Source: Maratus speciosus
Lineage: Eukaryota > Arthropoda > Arachnida > Araneae > Salticidae
Length of the DNA: 64,000 nt
NCBI GenBank assembly: GCA_963932465.1
Contig: OZ010786.1
Location: forward strand, 533,637,073-533,701,072
Reading direction: 5' to 3'
In this document: piece by piece, positions 1 to 11,804 of the stretch
Position numbering within the stretch: position 1 is the first letter of the stretch
How the letters are laid out: each line of letters starts with the position of its first letter
Notes under the pieces: model-generated
What the model was told of the DNA's origin: nothing
Database searches by the model: none
What the model saw: the letters and a program-made list of their open reading frames with translations, nothing else
Made by a program: the position numbers and the translations under genes

Positions 1-110
1 ATCTTCTTAATATTGTCTACAACATCTATATAGACAAGTTTTGGATAGGACCACTTCTTACAGTAAAAACAAATTAAAAATACATAGCGGTTGAAGAAAA
101 AAATCATCTT
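1..110 (+). repeat. single unit of a dispersed tandem repeat (also at 51.9-52.5 kb)
   Basis: The words AATATTGTCTACAAC, GACAAGTTTT and GGATAGGACCA followed by an A-rich stretch match, in the same order, the roughly 140-bp units tandemly arranged at 51930-52520. The repeat probably continues to the left of the window. No coding potential is seen. Confidence 0.6.
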
Positions 111-560
111 AGTAAGGGTGTATTCAAATACAAACTGCTTATATTCTGACTCATTTTACAATTTATTTTTACTCTCAAAGGCTTCCAATTGGTACCTTTT
201 CTTACTCAGAAACTATATAATGTACCGTAATGGTCAATTTTTTGATAGAGGCAGAATATATTTTAAAACAGGCTGTCAAAGTGGGCCCTTTGAACCGAAT
301 TTCCCGAAGCGGATTGTGTTGGAAAAATCATCGTATAAAAGGAGTATTCAAATCCAAACTGCTTATTTTTTGACTCATTTTTAAATTCATTTTTGCTCTC
401 AAACGCATCCAATTGGTCGATTCGCTTATTCAGAAACTTTATAATATACCGTAATGATCGATTTTTTGACAGAAGAAGAATATATTTCAAAAAATGATGT
501 CAAAGTAGGCATTTTGAACGGAATTTCCCGAAGCGATTGTGTTAGAAACGAAAAATATTG
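98..560 (+). repeat. two-unit tandem repeat, about 225 bp period
   Basis: Two diverged units start near 98 and 323. Shared landmarks are GTATTCAAAT.CAAACTGCTTAT, CATCCAATTGGT/CTTCCAATTGGT, TTCAGAAACT, TACCGTAATG and GAATTTCCCGAAGC. Short reading frames here are broken between units, so I do not treat them as genes. Confidence 0.7.
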
Positions 561-664
561 TCTTACTGAGAAAATAATTGTTTATTTATCAAGTTTTAAT
601 TTATTGAACGAAAATAAAAAACACAGTTCGCTTATAAATCTCTTCAAAATCATGTCAACAAGTT

Positions 665-1175
665 TCATGTTTTCCCTAATAAAAATGAATCTGGATTCAT
701 GCCAGAAAATTTCGAGTTGTTGAGCATGGAAAAGTATTTTTTTTTTAATACCAGCCTAACATGATTCTAATAAAAATAGTTATTATATAAAAATGATATA
801 AAAACTCGTCAAAAGCGGCCAGATAAAATTGTTAAAGTGGGTTTATATCTAATCATGATTTGGTTTTTGTTTGTGAAATTAGTATACTTAACTTCGAAAT
901 CTACCTCCGTCTGTACGCCTGGCCGGCAAGGATTTTTCAAAAAATGAATCTGAAAATGTGTCACAAAATTTGGAGTTGTTAAGCCTGGAAAAACAAATGT
1001 TTGAATACTGCCTTAACACAATTCTGATAAAACGGGCTGCTAGAGTCTTACAGAAAAATAAAATAAAAAATTCTTCAAAATAGGCCACATGAAATTGTTA
1101 AACCTGTTTATCTCTAATCTTTTGGATTTAGTACATAACTTCGAAATCTACCTCCGCCTTTTGGCCGAGCCGGTA
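665..1175 (+). repeat. two-unit tandem repeat, about 258 bp period
   Basis: Both units contain AATGAATCTG, AGTTGTTAAG/AGTTGTTGAG followed by CATGGAAAA/CCTGGAAAA, AAATTGTTAAA, and end with ACTTCGAAATCTACCTCCG. This is a second, different local duplication beside the 225-bp repeat. No gene is seen. Confidence 0.7.
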
Positions 1176-1384
1176 TTTTTTAAGTTTGTTTAGTTTTAAA
1201 TCTAGCAATATATACATATATATTTGAAATGTCTAAAGATGTTTAATTAGTAGGAAACTAGAAAAAGTTTGGATTGCACCGTACTCTTTAGAGAATACCC
1301 CGTAGCATTTGTGTATTATTATTATAATTTATTATTTTCCAGATATTGACTTGCATTATTTTTGTCTGAGTTAAAACAATAGTT

Positions 1385-1752
1385 TGTGAAGAGAACAAAA
1401 TAAGAATGTAATATACGGTTTGTCCAGAATTAAAGTTAAATATTTTTTTTTTCTTAAACTTCATATAAACATTTGACGTACACGAAGCTTTTTAATTTAT
1501 GCATGTGAAGTTGAAAAACATGTGGAATTTGTCTTTAATATAAACTACAACAACAATTTATTTTATATTTGCTTTTACTTAATTAATTATGAAAAACATC
1601 TTCAGTTCAGGGAGAGAACAAAACAAGAATATAACATTGAAATTATTTAGAATTAGAAATGTTGAAATATATATATTTAATGAGTATCTTTGTTCTTGTG
1701 TGTAAAACACATTATAAAGAGAAAACATTTTCGATGCCACGTTTATTTAGCG

Positions 1753-1787
<35 letters not shown>

Positions 1788-2700
1788 CTGCTACAGTACG
1801 ATGTAGTATACCTACAGAAATCCTTTTGGATGAGTTTTTCTCTTGCTATTTATGGGGAGCACACAGGTATTTTTTTTCTTCTTTTGTCACAAACGAAATA
1901 TTTTTTTTATAAATAAACAGTGTTTCAAAATTACCCTGAAAAAAACATTTAATTTTCCAAATTATTTAAATGATACATATATATGTACATATATATATAT
2001 ATATATACCTAATTTTCATTTTAAATTATTATAACAGAAACATTTTTTAATTTTTAAATTGTCGTATTTAATCATTCTGTTCTTAATTTATGTTACATGA
2101 CAATGGAAAAAAATGTTTCTACATATGAAATCATTTTATTTTATTAAGATTCTATTTTATTTCCAAAAGGATTTATTATATCTTTCTGTTTATTTTACAA
2201 ATTTATATAAATAATTAAATAACATTAATGTTATATGATTTATAATATAAATTTACAACTATTTTCAACTCTAATGTAGTCCCGTAATTGTACTAATGGG
2301 AAAATTACGAAAAGATTTTTAGTTCATGCAGAGAACAAAAAAAAAAAAAAAAAAAAAAAAAACGAGTATAAGGTTTATTCAGAATTAGAAATCTTGAGAG
2401 ACTATTTTTTGACGAATTTACTAACTCATTCTTTGTTTTCGTGTCAAAAAACATATTATCACAGTAAAAAACATTACTCGAGCCATTATTTTGTTAGAAA
2501 ACTACCATTTATCTCTGAGAATGCTCTATTTTCCAGACTAGAATAATATATTTTTTGCTGCTATAGAATGATGTTAGTTCCTTACGGAAAACCTTAGATA
2601 TAATAAGATTCGGCGTTAGCTGTTTATGGGGCAGAGATAAACAAAATTTTAGTTTGTTTTAAGCTTAATTACATTAATTAATAATCACTTCCTTAAAACC
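1385..2700 (+). repeat. degenerate repeated block with A-tract expansions
   Basis: Three stretches begin with GAGAACAAAA...GAATATAA / GAGTATAAGG (near 1393, 1614 and 2331). Two of them continue with TTCAGAATTAGAAAT/TTTAGAATTAGAAAT, a CTTGTGTGTAAAACACATTAT / TCGTGTCAAAAAACATATTAT segment and TTTATGGGG, so a unit of roughly 700 bp was duplicated. Long A-tracts at 1753-1783 and 2337-2362 sit inside the units. No coding exon is supported. Confidence 0.5.
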
Positions 2701-4838
2701 TTCGACGAATTCTTTCTGGAAATTATACCAAATTGGGTAAATACCTTATTTATTTTGATAACTTTAAGTAGAATATATTTCAAAAGCTTTTTTTTTTTTT
2801 TTTTTTTTTTTTGATTAAGTGTGATTTTTTTTCTCTTCTATTGCAGGGAAAGTGGACATTTAGTAATAAAATGATTTTATTTAATAAGCAGCTCCTTCAT
2901 AATGAAATATAAAATCATTCTAATCATGAACTTACATAAACTAGTAACTTATATAAACATTTATGTAGTTTTATAAAACTTGTGCAACGATATTCCATTG
3001 GAAATTGTTATTCAAATCTAATTTTATCTTTATCCTTTTTTTTCTAATTCTCCAGTATGTGAGGTTTTTTTAGAAAAGTAAATTTGTATTAGAGTTTTGA
3101 AATATTTATTTGCATTTTTGTACGAAACGAATATGTAATGATAACAGTTTTTTTAGAACTACTTTAATTCCATATTTATTTTTTTATTTCCTAATATGTT
3201 TTTATTTTTATTTATAATATTTTACAGTGTAGAGAATCTGTACATAAAACTTTTAATAAAATATATTGATAAATCTTCTGCGGAGGATCATATCTTCAGT
3301 AAAAAATATTTTGTTTCTGCTGATTGATAATAAATTTGTAGCCTTAGAGAAAGCATTAGAAATAATTATTTTTGTTGGAATTTCTGGTAACCATATAAAA
3401 TATTTTTTCTTTGTTACACGTGAAATTATATTATTTAATAAACAGTTGTTTGAAAAAAGATTTAGGAATATTTTTTAAACACTTTTTTTTTTTCATCTGC
3501 TGATTGAGTCCCAAAAGAAATTATTATGTCATAAAAGATTTTTTTTCGACTACCGAAAAGGTCATTCAAAAGAATTTCCATAATTTTTAACTGATTTTGC
3601 AGAACTTCATATGCATGATAATTCAAATAACATTAAGTAAACAAAAATCCGAATAATATATATAGATATATATGTATTCCATTTGTCTTTGCTTTCTGTT
3701 TTGCCGTTTATGGGTACAAGGAAGAATATCCCCGTGCAATTATTTCAATTATAAAAGAGCTTTAAAAATACTTTAGCGCAGTATCTATTAATTTTTATAA
3801 ATTATGTAAGTGTTTAAGTATAATTTAATCACAAATATTTAAAAACTATTTCAGTAAAATTTCTTAGCAAGTAGTCTGACTTCTTCGCAAGATATTTTGC
3901 ATCGTTTATTGTGACAATATAAAATAGTTATTGCTTTTTCTAAATAAAATTAATTTGTTTAAATTACAGTTCTGCCACAGTAGGTTTTTGAAATATTTCT
4001 TCTAAATTTCCAAAATTAAGTAAATACACAGTTACGTTTAATAAAATTTCTTTTTCAGATTTGTTAATGAAATTCATTTCTATATATAATTTGAAATCTG
4101 CCTATTTTTGTTTTTCTGGAATCCAGATGAATGAAATTGTTGGAAGGGAGAGTTAATTTTTTACGATTTCGATATATATCCCAAATGTAAAAAACCAACA
4201 TTTTACGTTTAGCGATAAAGTATTACATTATATATAAATAAGAATGTGATCGTGACGGTCTAGTGGGAATTGATTATATAAAGCAAAAATTTCATGACAC
4301 CAAATTAATTATTTAAATACTTAAAATAAATTTTATATTAAAGTACTTAATAATTAAGATACGTGTTGTGCACTTATATGAATCCCTATGAATGAATGTA
4401 TTGTTAATGTTGCAAGCGTGCCCTCTATTGAAATTAACAACTATACAGCAATCTTATCCAAAATAATAAAACCTTACCCATGGTGAAAAAATTGAATAGA
4501 AGTACATTTAAATAAAAGAAAATACATTTATAGACATATGAAATAGAATTAAGTATTAAATGAAACAGAACCCGCTATAATGCAGTAGTTTTACGAATCC
4601 CCAGATCCGAATAATTGCTTATACTGAAATTAATTATTATTTGTTTGCTTACCATAATTACTTGATAATTTTAAATCATTTATTAACACCGTTGCATGTT
4701 TCAAATTGCTTTCATTTATTTTTAAAATAATATATTATTTTAAGATAAGTACATAAATTACCCTAGGATAAATAACTTAATAATCTCCAGATCCATGATC
4801 TCGATTCCCTATAGCAATATATATAACACAGTTAGACC
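2701..4838. other. AT-rich stretch without recognised features
   Basis: Apart from a T-tract at about 2790-2812 and short TA runs near 3655-3680, I see no gene, RNA or clear mobile element here. Open frames are short and low-complexity. Confidence 0.6.
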
Positions 4839-4839
4839 A

Positions 4840-7383
4840 TAGGGTGGCTCGAAAAACTTTTTTTTCGAATTTCGATGAGTAGTGCGGAAAAGTTGCTACT
4901 AGGGGCACTAAGTTCACACAAAAAAATTGAAATGTTTTGGAGATTTCCTTAATTTGTCGCAAATGGCTTTAATTTTGCCCAAATGCTGATTTTTGAACTC
5001 TTTTAGCAAACATTTAAAAAATGTTAAATTACATTTATTTTAGCTGAATTTATTTGAAATGTCAAGATTAGTGTGCGAAATGTTTAAATAATCTCTGATT
5101 ATGTAATATTTAATAGTTGTGCGTATTTTGAATTACACGATTTTTATAGCCTTTTCACGTAAAAGTGAGCAAAAAAGGATAGTATTGTTTGGTTCGTTCG
5201 TCGATTTCTCTCTTTTATTTTGATTATGTTCCTCAGTCTTCCTTTTGGATGCGTTAAGAGTCACATATTTGGATGACGGACTACAACATGTCTTGACACA
5301 ATTCTGGAAGGTGAAGAGAATGAGCAGAAACCAATGTAAGCGCAAACAGTGATCATTGGGATGAGGGAGGAAATAGGACACGGGAGAAACTGCGAGTTGG
5401 GATGTTAATTATTTTTTTTTTGCTCTAAAATACAGATATTCCTAGAAGGTTCAAATGGTGAGAACTTTGGAGCAGGCTGTTCGTTTGAATCAGAATTGGA
5501 ACCACGGTCTTCAAAATCAGACACTCCCAAACGCATATCCCTTTCTTACACAACGTTCAGTGCATTTAGAACTTGTATATCATATACTAAATGGCATTAA
5601 CCACTTAACCTACAATGACGGGGATAGCCCGCGTACGATGATCGAGCAAAATGTAAATTCTTCTTACCACTAAAATTTCACGGTAAATATAGTTTAATTT
5701 AATCGTCGAAATCCCATGATTAAACAAGGCAAAAATCTCTATTAAATTTTAGTGGTAGCTATGGATTTGCCAAACCGTGGAGCTGTTGAGACGGAAATCG
5801 TAGGTTAAGGGGTTAAGCGCTTTATTTTTGCTTCAGGATGTATAAATTATGACAAGAGAGAATAAGAGGATCTCGTCATCGATAAAGGCAAAATCGGGAG
5901 ACAGAAAAAGAAACTTGGAAAGAAGATACAATAGCAGAAGATATTGGAGAAATGGAAAATACAAGCATATTTTTTGATAGCAGAAAAAAATAAAATGATC
6001 GTCATAGCAAAAAAAAAAAAAAAAAAAAAAAAAAAGGGGACAAGAAGCAAAGTGAGAGAAAGACGAAACAAATATCACCATGTTGTCGAACGTAGTTCGG
6101 AATATTTTGGTCACTTGACACCACCTTCTGGTAACTGCAGGGAAACGCAAAACCATTATATATTTTTTTAAACCAGAATAAAGCATGATTTGGAAAAAAA
6201 TAAGAAGATAACGGCCTTCCACTCCGACACCGACATCAACTGGCTAAACTAGACGGTAGAACCACTTGAACTATGACCTTTACCAACCCAATCAGAACTA
6301 GATTAATAGAGTACTCAAATCTTCATGCTTTTGTATTTCTGATAGCTATGAAATAAGAATAGGCTCACAGAAAGCGACACGTACATTTTCGCAAGCCATT
6401 AGTGATATGTGCTTCATCTTTCTCTCGACGTCGCCGCTTGTCCGTTTTCTTTTCTATGAAGATCATTTTATCTTTTCAACCATCAAAGAATATGCTTGTA
6501 TTTTTTTTTTCTCCAAGATCTGCCTCCTGACCATGTTTTTATCTATGACGAGATAATTATTCCCTCTTGTCATAATTCCTGCATCCTGAAGCAAATATGA
6601 AACTCTTAATGCAATTTACATATATGATACATCAGTTCTAAAAGTGGCGAACGCTGTGTGAGAAAGGGATATGCGTTTGGCAGTGCTTACTTTTGAATGT
6701 CCTGGTTCAAATTCTGAATTAGACGAACTGCCTGCTTCAAAGTTCCCACTATTTGAATATTATGAGAATATATGTATTTTAGAACAGAAAAGTAACTAAC
6801 ATAAAATCTCGCAGTTTCTTCCACCTCTTATTTTTCCCCTCACCTTCATGATGGCTACTTGCGTTTTCATTGGTTTCTGTTTCATAGTCTCCTCTCCTTC
6901 CAGAATTGCTGTCAAGACATGCTGCAGCCCGATATAAAAATATGCGACTCCGAACGCATCAAAAACAGAAGTGAGAGATATGAACATAATCAAAACAAAA
7001 GAGAGAAACCGATGAACGAACCAAACAATACTTACAATTTTTGCTCACTTTTACGAGAAAGGTCTATAAAAATCGTCTAATTCAAAATACACACAACTAT
7101 TAAATATCACATAATCACTGCTTATTTAAACATTCCGCACACTAATCCTGACATTTCAAGTAAATTTAGCAAAAATAAATTTAATCTATCATTGTTTAAA
7201 TATTTGCTAAAAAAGTTCAAAAATCAGCATTTGAGCAAAATTTTAGCCATTTGCAGCAAATCAAAGATTTCTCCAAAAAATCTCGATTTTTTTGTGTGAA
7301 CTTAGTGCCACCATTGGCAACATTTCCGCACTACCCATCATCGAAAATTTAAAAAAAAAAGGGGTTTTTTTTGGCACACCCTA
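4840..7383. mobile_element. large fold-back transposable element, about 2.5 kb
   Basis: The left arm (about 4840-6060) is the reverse complement of the right arm (about 6415-7383). The outer ends read TAGGGTGGCTCG on the left and, reversed, TAGGGTGTGCC on the right. Shared inner landmarks include AGTAGTGCGGAAA, GGCACTAAGTTCACAC, AATCAGCATTTG (reversed on the left), TGTCTTGACA and TTTGCTTCAGGATG. The arms are interrupted by an A-tract (6009-6035) and by a nested 212-bp TTAA element in the left arm only. No transposase frame was found, so this is non-autonomous. A TA target duplication is possible but uncertain. The superfamily is not assigned. Confidence 0.75.
5601..5812. mobile_element. nested 212-bp TTAA-flanked MITE (piggyBac-like ends)
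   Basis: TTAA at 5597-5600 and 5813-5816 bounds a 212-bp segment. Its ends are CCACTTAACCTAC and, reversed, CCCCTTAACCTAC. TTAA target duplication and C-rich ends are typical of piggyBac-type elements. The corresponding position in the opposite palindrome arm (6606-6609) holds a single TTAA and no insert, showing this segment arrived after the fold-back formed. No protein is encoded. Confidence 0.8.
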
Positions 7384-7830
7384 TTAGACAAGGCGAAAAA
7401 CAAATGCATGGGACTCGCATGAAAAACTTTGCGACATTAGAGCTCCGGTGTCCAGTTCCACAGTGCTTCATCGTCCGGAAACAGTCATAGGATGTTTAGC
7501 ATAGTGGACACTCCTGCAGTATATATAAACTGCTACAAAACAGGTCGAATTTTAAATAAATCAGTGACTAACTGTTTTAATTAAAAAGTACCAAAATATT
7601 GAGAAGTAACTGTGCTCTAAAATATTATAGAGATATTTTATCTAAAACAATCTCTGGAGGGAAATTAATTTTTAAAAGCTTAGGAACTCAAGTTAAATTT
7701 CTCAAATCTTGGTCTCCATCGAACACTACATTTAACAATAGAACGACCGGAGCGGTCATTTTAAACGCATGGCTCCTTTTGGAAGCAATTATTATTAAAA
7801 TATTTGGGTCAGTTCTCTTACCATTCGCGG

Positions 7831-7868
<38 letters not shown>

Positions 7869-8070
7869 AGATTTTCTAAAAGTATAATTTTCTCTTTAGC
7901 AATATTGTATGACGAGCGTATAAATTTATAATCTATCTAGAACGACCAGGACCCAATGTAACGACCAGGACTCTCTATATTGGAGTATATAGTAATAATA
8001 CAGTAATAATAATTGTATTATATAATGTGCTATAATAAAATTATATAATAGTATTACAATACAATTATAT
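7384..8070. other. AT-rich spacer with a 36-bp T tract
   Basis: Between the two large fold-back elements. It contains a T-tract at 7832-7867 and simple TATAAT/ATAATAGTATTA stretches. No gene or clear element is visible. Confidence 0.5.
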
Positions 8071-8074
8071 AAAA

Positions 8075-10423
8075 GGGTCAATCCATTTCAAGTGGTCCAG
8101 CACTCGTTGCTCGACCATTTTTAAAAAATCTGAAATTTTTTGTACAACAACCCTAACATGATGGAAGTTCAAAATGACTATTATTTTAATTTTATTAATT
8201 TTTGTTTGTGTACGGCGGCCATCTTTATTTCATCGTCTGCAGCAATTTTCTCACAAGAAGAGTTTACGGAATTGTAAATAATTCATCGTTCATTTATCCA
8301 ATTCAACTGCGGATTAAAGCAATTTGTACAGAATGCATTGGGCTAAAAATTTGGTAATAGAGTAGTTTCCGAAACTAACTGCTTATTGGTAAAATTTAAG
8401 CATAAAGTTTCAGTTTTTTTCCAAAATTTGTCCGTTTACAAGAGGAAATTTTTCTAGCAAGGAATACTGTCAACATGACATAATTTTTTTTTTACAAATA
8501 GGCCGAAAGTACTTGTACTCACACGCCGAGTTCCAGATCTGGGACTTGCTTTCTCTTCGCTAAAAAAAATCCCAAATTTTTCAAAAATGTCAAAAATCGC
8601 ACTTTTCAGGCTTTGATATCTCTGGTGGGGCACGAGATAAAAATCTGATTTTTTTTTTTTTAATTAGAGTATTGTATGGTAGTGTTATGCACAAGAAATT
8701 TCAGCATGGAGATTTGACTACAAGCTGAGATATGGCAAGGGCAACATGTCAAAACAATACTGCCAAACTACTGTTTTGTTGTAGTCACAGCTAAGTATTT
8801 AACTCAGAGTGTCATTTAAATTTATTTTTTAGATTGTATTTAAATAATAGTAGCAGAAAATAAAGCATTTTGCAATTAATTTAAAAAAATAATTATGCCT
8901 AAGGCCTACATTTTGTATGGTTTCAGTAATTTTTGTTGTAATTTTAGTAACTAAAAGAAACCTCAGCACTTTTACATATATATATATAAAAGACCTGAGA
9001 CAAAAACTGAATATGGAAGGAGAAAATCTGCTGTTAATGTTGGCATACTTGTTGCGACATGATCAAACGTGTCAAAACATATTCCTGCTTGTTGGTTTAA
9101 AAACCACAATTTTAATGCTGCTTGCCAGTCCCTGAAACTTGTTCCTACCATAAGTATGTTCCTGTAAATGAAACATTATGCGATGTTACCATGCATCAGC
9201 CTCAAGTAATTTTCAGAGAGTAAAGATACCCAAAGCCTTTTCAAAATTTATACTGCAGAAAAATCACATTTTTGCATAAGAATTAAGGTAGGAATTGTTA
9301 TTGAATTGAGACTTGCACATAGTGATTTCAAAGTATATTTCAATGAGCCAGCAGGGCCAAGATCTTCAATGAGTTATCAAGAGATGACAAGACTTGGTTC
9401 CTACAAATTAAATTTTGATAAAGATCAAAATTGTGGTTTTTGAACCAACAAGCAAGAATGTGTTTTGACACGTTTGATCATGTCTCAACAAGTATGACAA
9501 CATTAACAGCTTTTCTTTTACCATATGTTGTTTTTGTCTCAGGTCTTGTATAAATTTTTTTTTTTCTTTATGTAAAAGTGGTGAGGTTTCTTTTAGTTAC
9601 AAAAATTACTTACAACAAAAATTATTGAAACCATACAAAATGTATGGCCTTAGAATAATTATTTTTGTAATTAATTGCTAAGCGTTGCAAAGGGCTTTAT
9701 TTTCTGTTACTATTATTTAAAGATAATCAAAAACATAAATTTAAATGACACTCTGAGATAAATACTTAGCTGTGACTACAACAAAACAATAGTTTGGCAG
9801 TATTGTTTTGACATGTTGCCCTTGCCATATCTCAGCTTGTATTCAAATCTCCATCTGAAATTTCTTGCGCATAACACTACCATACAATAATCTTATAAGA
9901 AAAAATTTCAGATTTTTATCTCGTGCCCCACCAAAGATATCAAAGCCTGAAAAGGGCGATTTTTGACATTTTTGAAAAATTTGGGATTTTTTTTAGCGAA
10001 GAGAAAGCAACTCCCAGATCTGGAACTCGGCCTAGAAAAATTTCCTCTTGTAAACGGACAAATTTTGGAAAAAAACTGAAATTTTATGCTTAAAATTTAC
10101 CAATAAGCAGTTTGTTTCGGAAACTACTTCAATACCAAAATTTTAACCCAATGTATTCTGTACAAATTGCTTTAATCCGCAGTTGAATTGGATAAATAAA
10201 TGATGAATTATTTACAATTCCGTAAACCCCTCTTGTGAGAAAATTGCTGCAGACGATGAAATAAAGATGGCCACCATGCACAAACAAAAATTAATAAAAT
10301 TAATATAATAGTCATTTTGAACTTCCATCATGGTAGGGTTGTTGTACAAAGAATTTCAGATTTTTTAAAAATGGTTAAGCAACGAATTGATGATTTTCTG
10401 GACCACTTGAAATGGATTGACCC
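8075..10423. mobile_element. large fold-back element with about 1-kb inverted arms
   Basis: The ends are GGGTCAATCCATTTCAAGTG and its exact reverse complement, flanked on both sides by AAAA (8071-8074, 10424-10427). The arms run about 8075-9114 and 9426-10423, roughly 90 percent identical by eye. The left arm has about 65 extra bases after 8455 (two small blocks) that are missing on the right. Many internal landmarks are shared, such as TTGTACAACAACCCTA, GTCTGCAGCAATTTTCTCAC, TATCTCAGCTTGTA and CATGTTGCCCTTGCCATATC. The loop of about 310 bp keeps a decayed reading frame. The superfamily is unclear. Confidence 0.8.
9116..9443 (+). pseudogene. decayed coding remnant in the loop of the fold-back element
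   Basis: Two overlapping open frames sit in the non-palindromic centre. The first, up to a stop at 9221-9223, includes the peptide VNETLCDVTMHQPQVIFRE. The second, 9210-9443 (77 residues), includes FCIRIKVGIVIELRLAH and GPRSSMSYQEMTRLGSYKL and ends at a TGA. They join smoothly if one frameshift near 9215 is allowed, and the composition is less AT-rich than its surroundings. This looks like what is left of a protein once carried by the element. I do not recognise the family. Confidence 0.35.
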
Positions 10424-10427
10424 AAAA

Positions 10428-11355
10428 GTAAAATTATAAAGTATTAAATATTGTGAAATAGGTTGTAAATCATATGTTAATGTACAAAATGATACATAGC
10501 TGTTTTATGATAATGCTATTTTTTTCCTGAAACTAAAGTTATGTTTTCTTATATAATAAAAAAATACTATTTAAAATCTTACATGCATTTTACAATTGTT
10601 CAAAATAACTTATTTGAAAATTTTTTATGATAATTGCATTAAACACAAAATATTTATTCTCGATTTCTAATTGCTGTCAGAATAACCGCAATGGTCGTTC
10701 TGTAGAGGTAAAAATGTCGGTCGTTATAGTGTTAAGCATTTACCGGCAAAGTAAGCTAATTTCTATTGAGTGTTACTCCGTGTTAATTTATCACAATGAC
10801 ACCCGTATACTTAGTTCTTTCCTCAACTTATCACTACCGTTTTGCGCCTGTTTTTTTTTTTACTTTATACTTATATTAATAACATTATAAATTTGAACAA
10901 AAATGCATATGCTGGTTGATATCAGGTTCAAAACGGATGACTGAATGTCTATCCATAGTTGTTGCTTATTACCCATAAAGTAATATAGGTACTATAGGCT
11001 ATGTTTTATAATGCCCCCTAGGATGAAATATAATAAACAAACGTAATAAAATTGATTAATTACTTAATAACTTTTTGTAATTTCAGCAAGGCAAACAAGT
11101 TTATCGTTTCAGTAAAAAACCCATATATATATATAATTTGTTGACCTTTCTGGTGGAAAATGCATGACTAAAAATTTAAAATGGATTTCTTTATGTTTTC
11201 CACTTAGGGAACCATACCCGAAGTTGAGTTTAAGTGATAATTTTCTCTTACACTTATATCACCCCAAAAAAACAACAAATTTTATATGCGTGTTTTCGCA
11301 GATAAGAGAGCACGACTGAATTAAAAAAAAAATAAGATGCAGTACTAAACAACAT
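10428..11355. other. AT-rich stretch without recognised features
   Basis: No gene, RNA or mobile element is visible. The longest open frame (10627-10890) lacks any recognisable domain and is not supported. Confidence 0.5.
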
Positions 11356-11359
11356 ATAA

Positions 11360-11568
11360 CCCTTTAACGCTCGAATTAAATTACGGTTGAATAATTCAAA
11401 TTGCTTATTGGCACCACTTTTATAAAAAAGAAATATTCACCTTATTTAATAACAGTAAACACGATACCAAAATATAGCCAATTTCACTATTTTATAAAAC
11501 TGGTGGGAATCAAACAATTTGAGTAAAAGACACAGCCTGTGAATATGATGGGAGCGAGAATTAAAGGG
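11360..11568. mobile_element. 209-bp TTAA-type MITE
   Basis: The ends are CCCTTTAACGCTCG and, reversed, CCCTTTAATTCTCGCTCC. The right flank is TTAA (11569-11572) and the left flank ATAA (11356-11359), a one-base departure. The length is close to the other TTAA MITEs here (212 and 208 bp). Non-coding. Confidence 0.7.
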
Positions 11569-11647
11569 TTAAACATATAGTATGTTTTAATATGACGCCT
11601 GATGATTTCCAACATGGTTGAAGGAATTAGATTTTTGAACTGCTGCT

Positions 11648-11804
11648 CAGTGTTGCCAGATGCACCACTTTTCTGAAATATTAAAATGCGGCTTATTTAA
11701 CGAAATATTAATTAAAGCTAAAACAAAGGAGATTTTACAGTTTCAAAAAGTGGTGCGAATCAAGAAACCTGAATTTAAAAAAAAGTAGCCCACTGGCAAC
11801 ACTG
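11648..11804. mobile_element. 157-bp hAT-like MITE
   Basis: Perfect 12-bp terminal inverted repeats, CAGTGTTGCCAG at 11648 and CTGGCAACACTG ending at 11804, are flanked by CTGCTGCT and CTGCTGCA, an 8-bp duplication with one mismatch. CAGTG ends and 8-bp duplications are typical of hAT elements. An internal inverted pair, GCACCACTTTT and AAAAGTGGTGC, makes the whole unit a hairpin. Confidence 0.75.

Noticed and set aside
5833..6222. 129-codon minus-strand frame
   Set aside because: It runs through an A/T homopolymer within the fold-back element and is not conserved in the opposite arm.
7599..7931. 110-codon frame
   Set aside because: It depends on a run of Phe from a T36 homopolymer and has no recognisable domain.
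8917..9135. 72-codon plus-strand frame
   Set aside because: It lies mainly in the inverted arm of the fold-back; the mirror arm carries stops in the equivalent frame.
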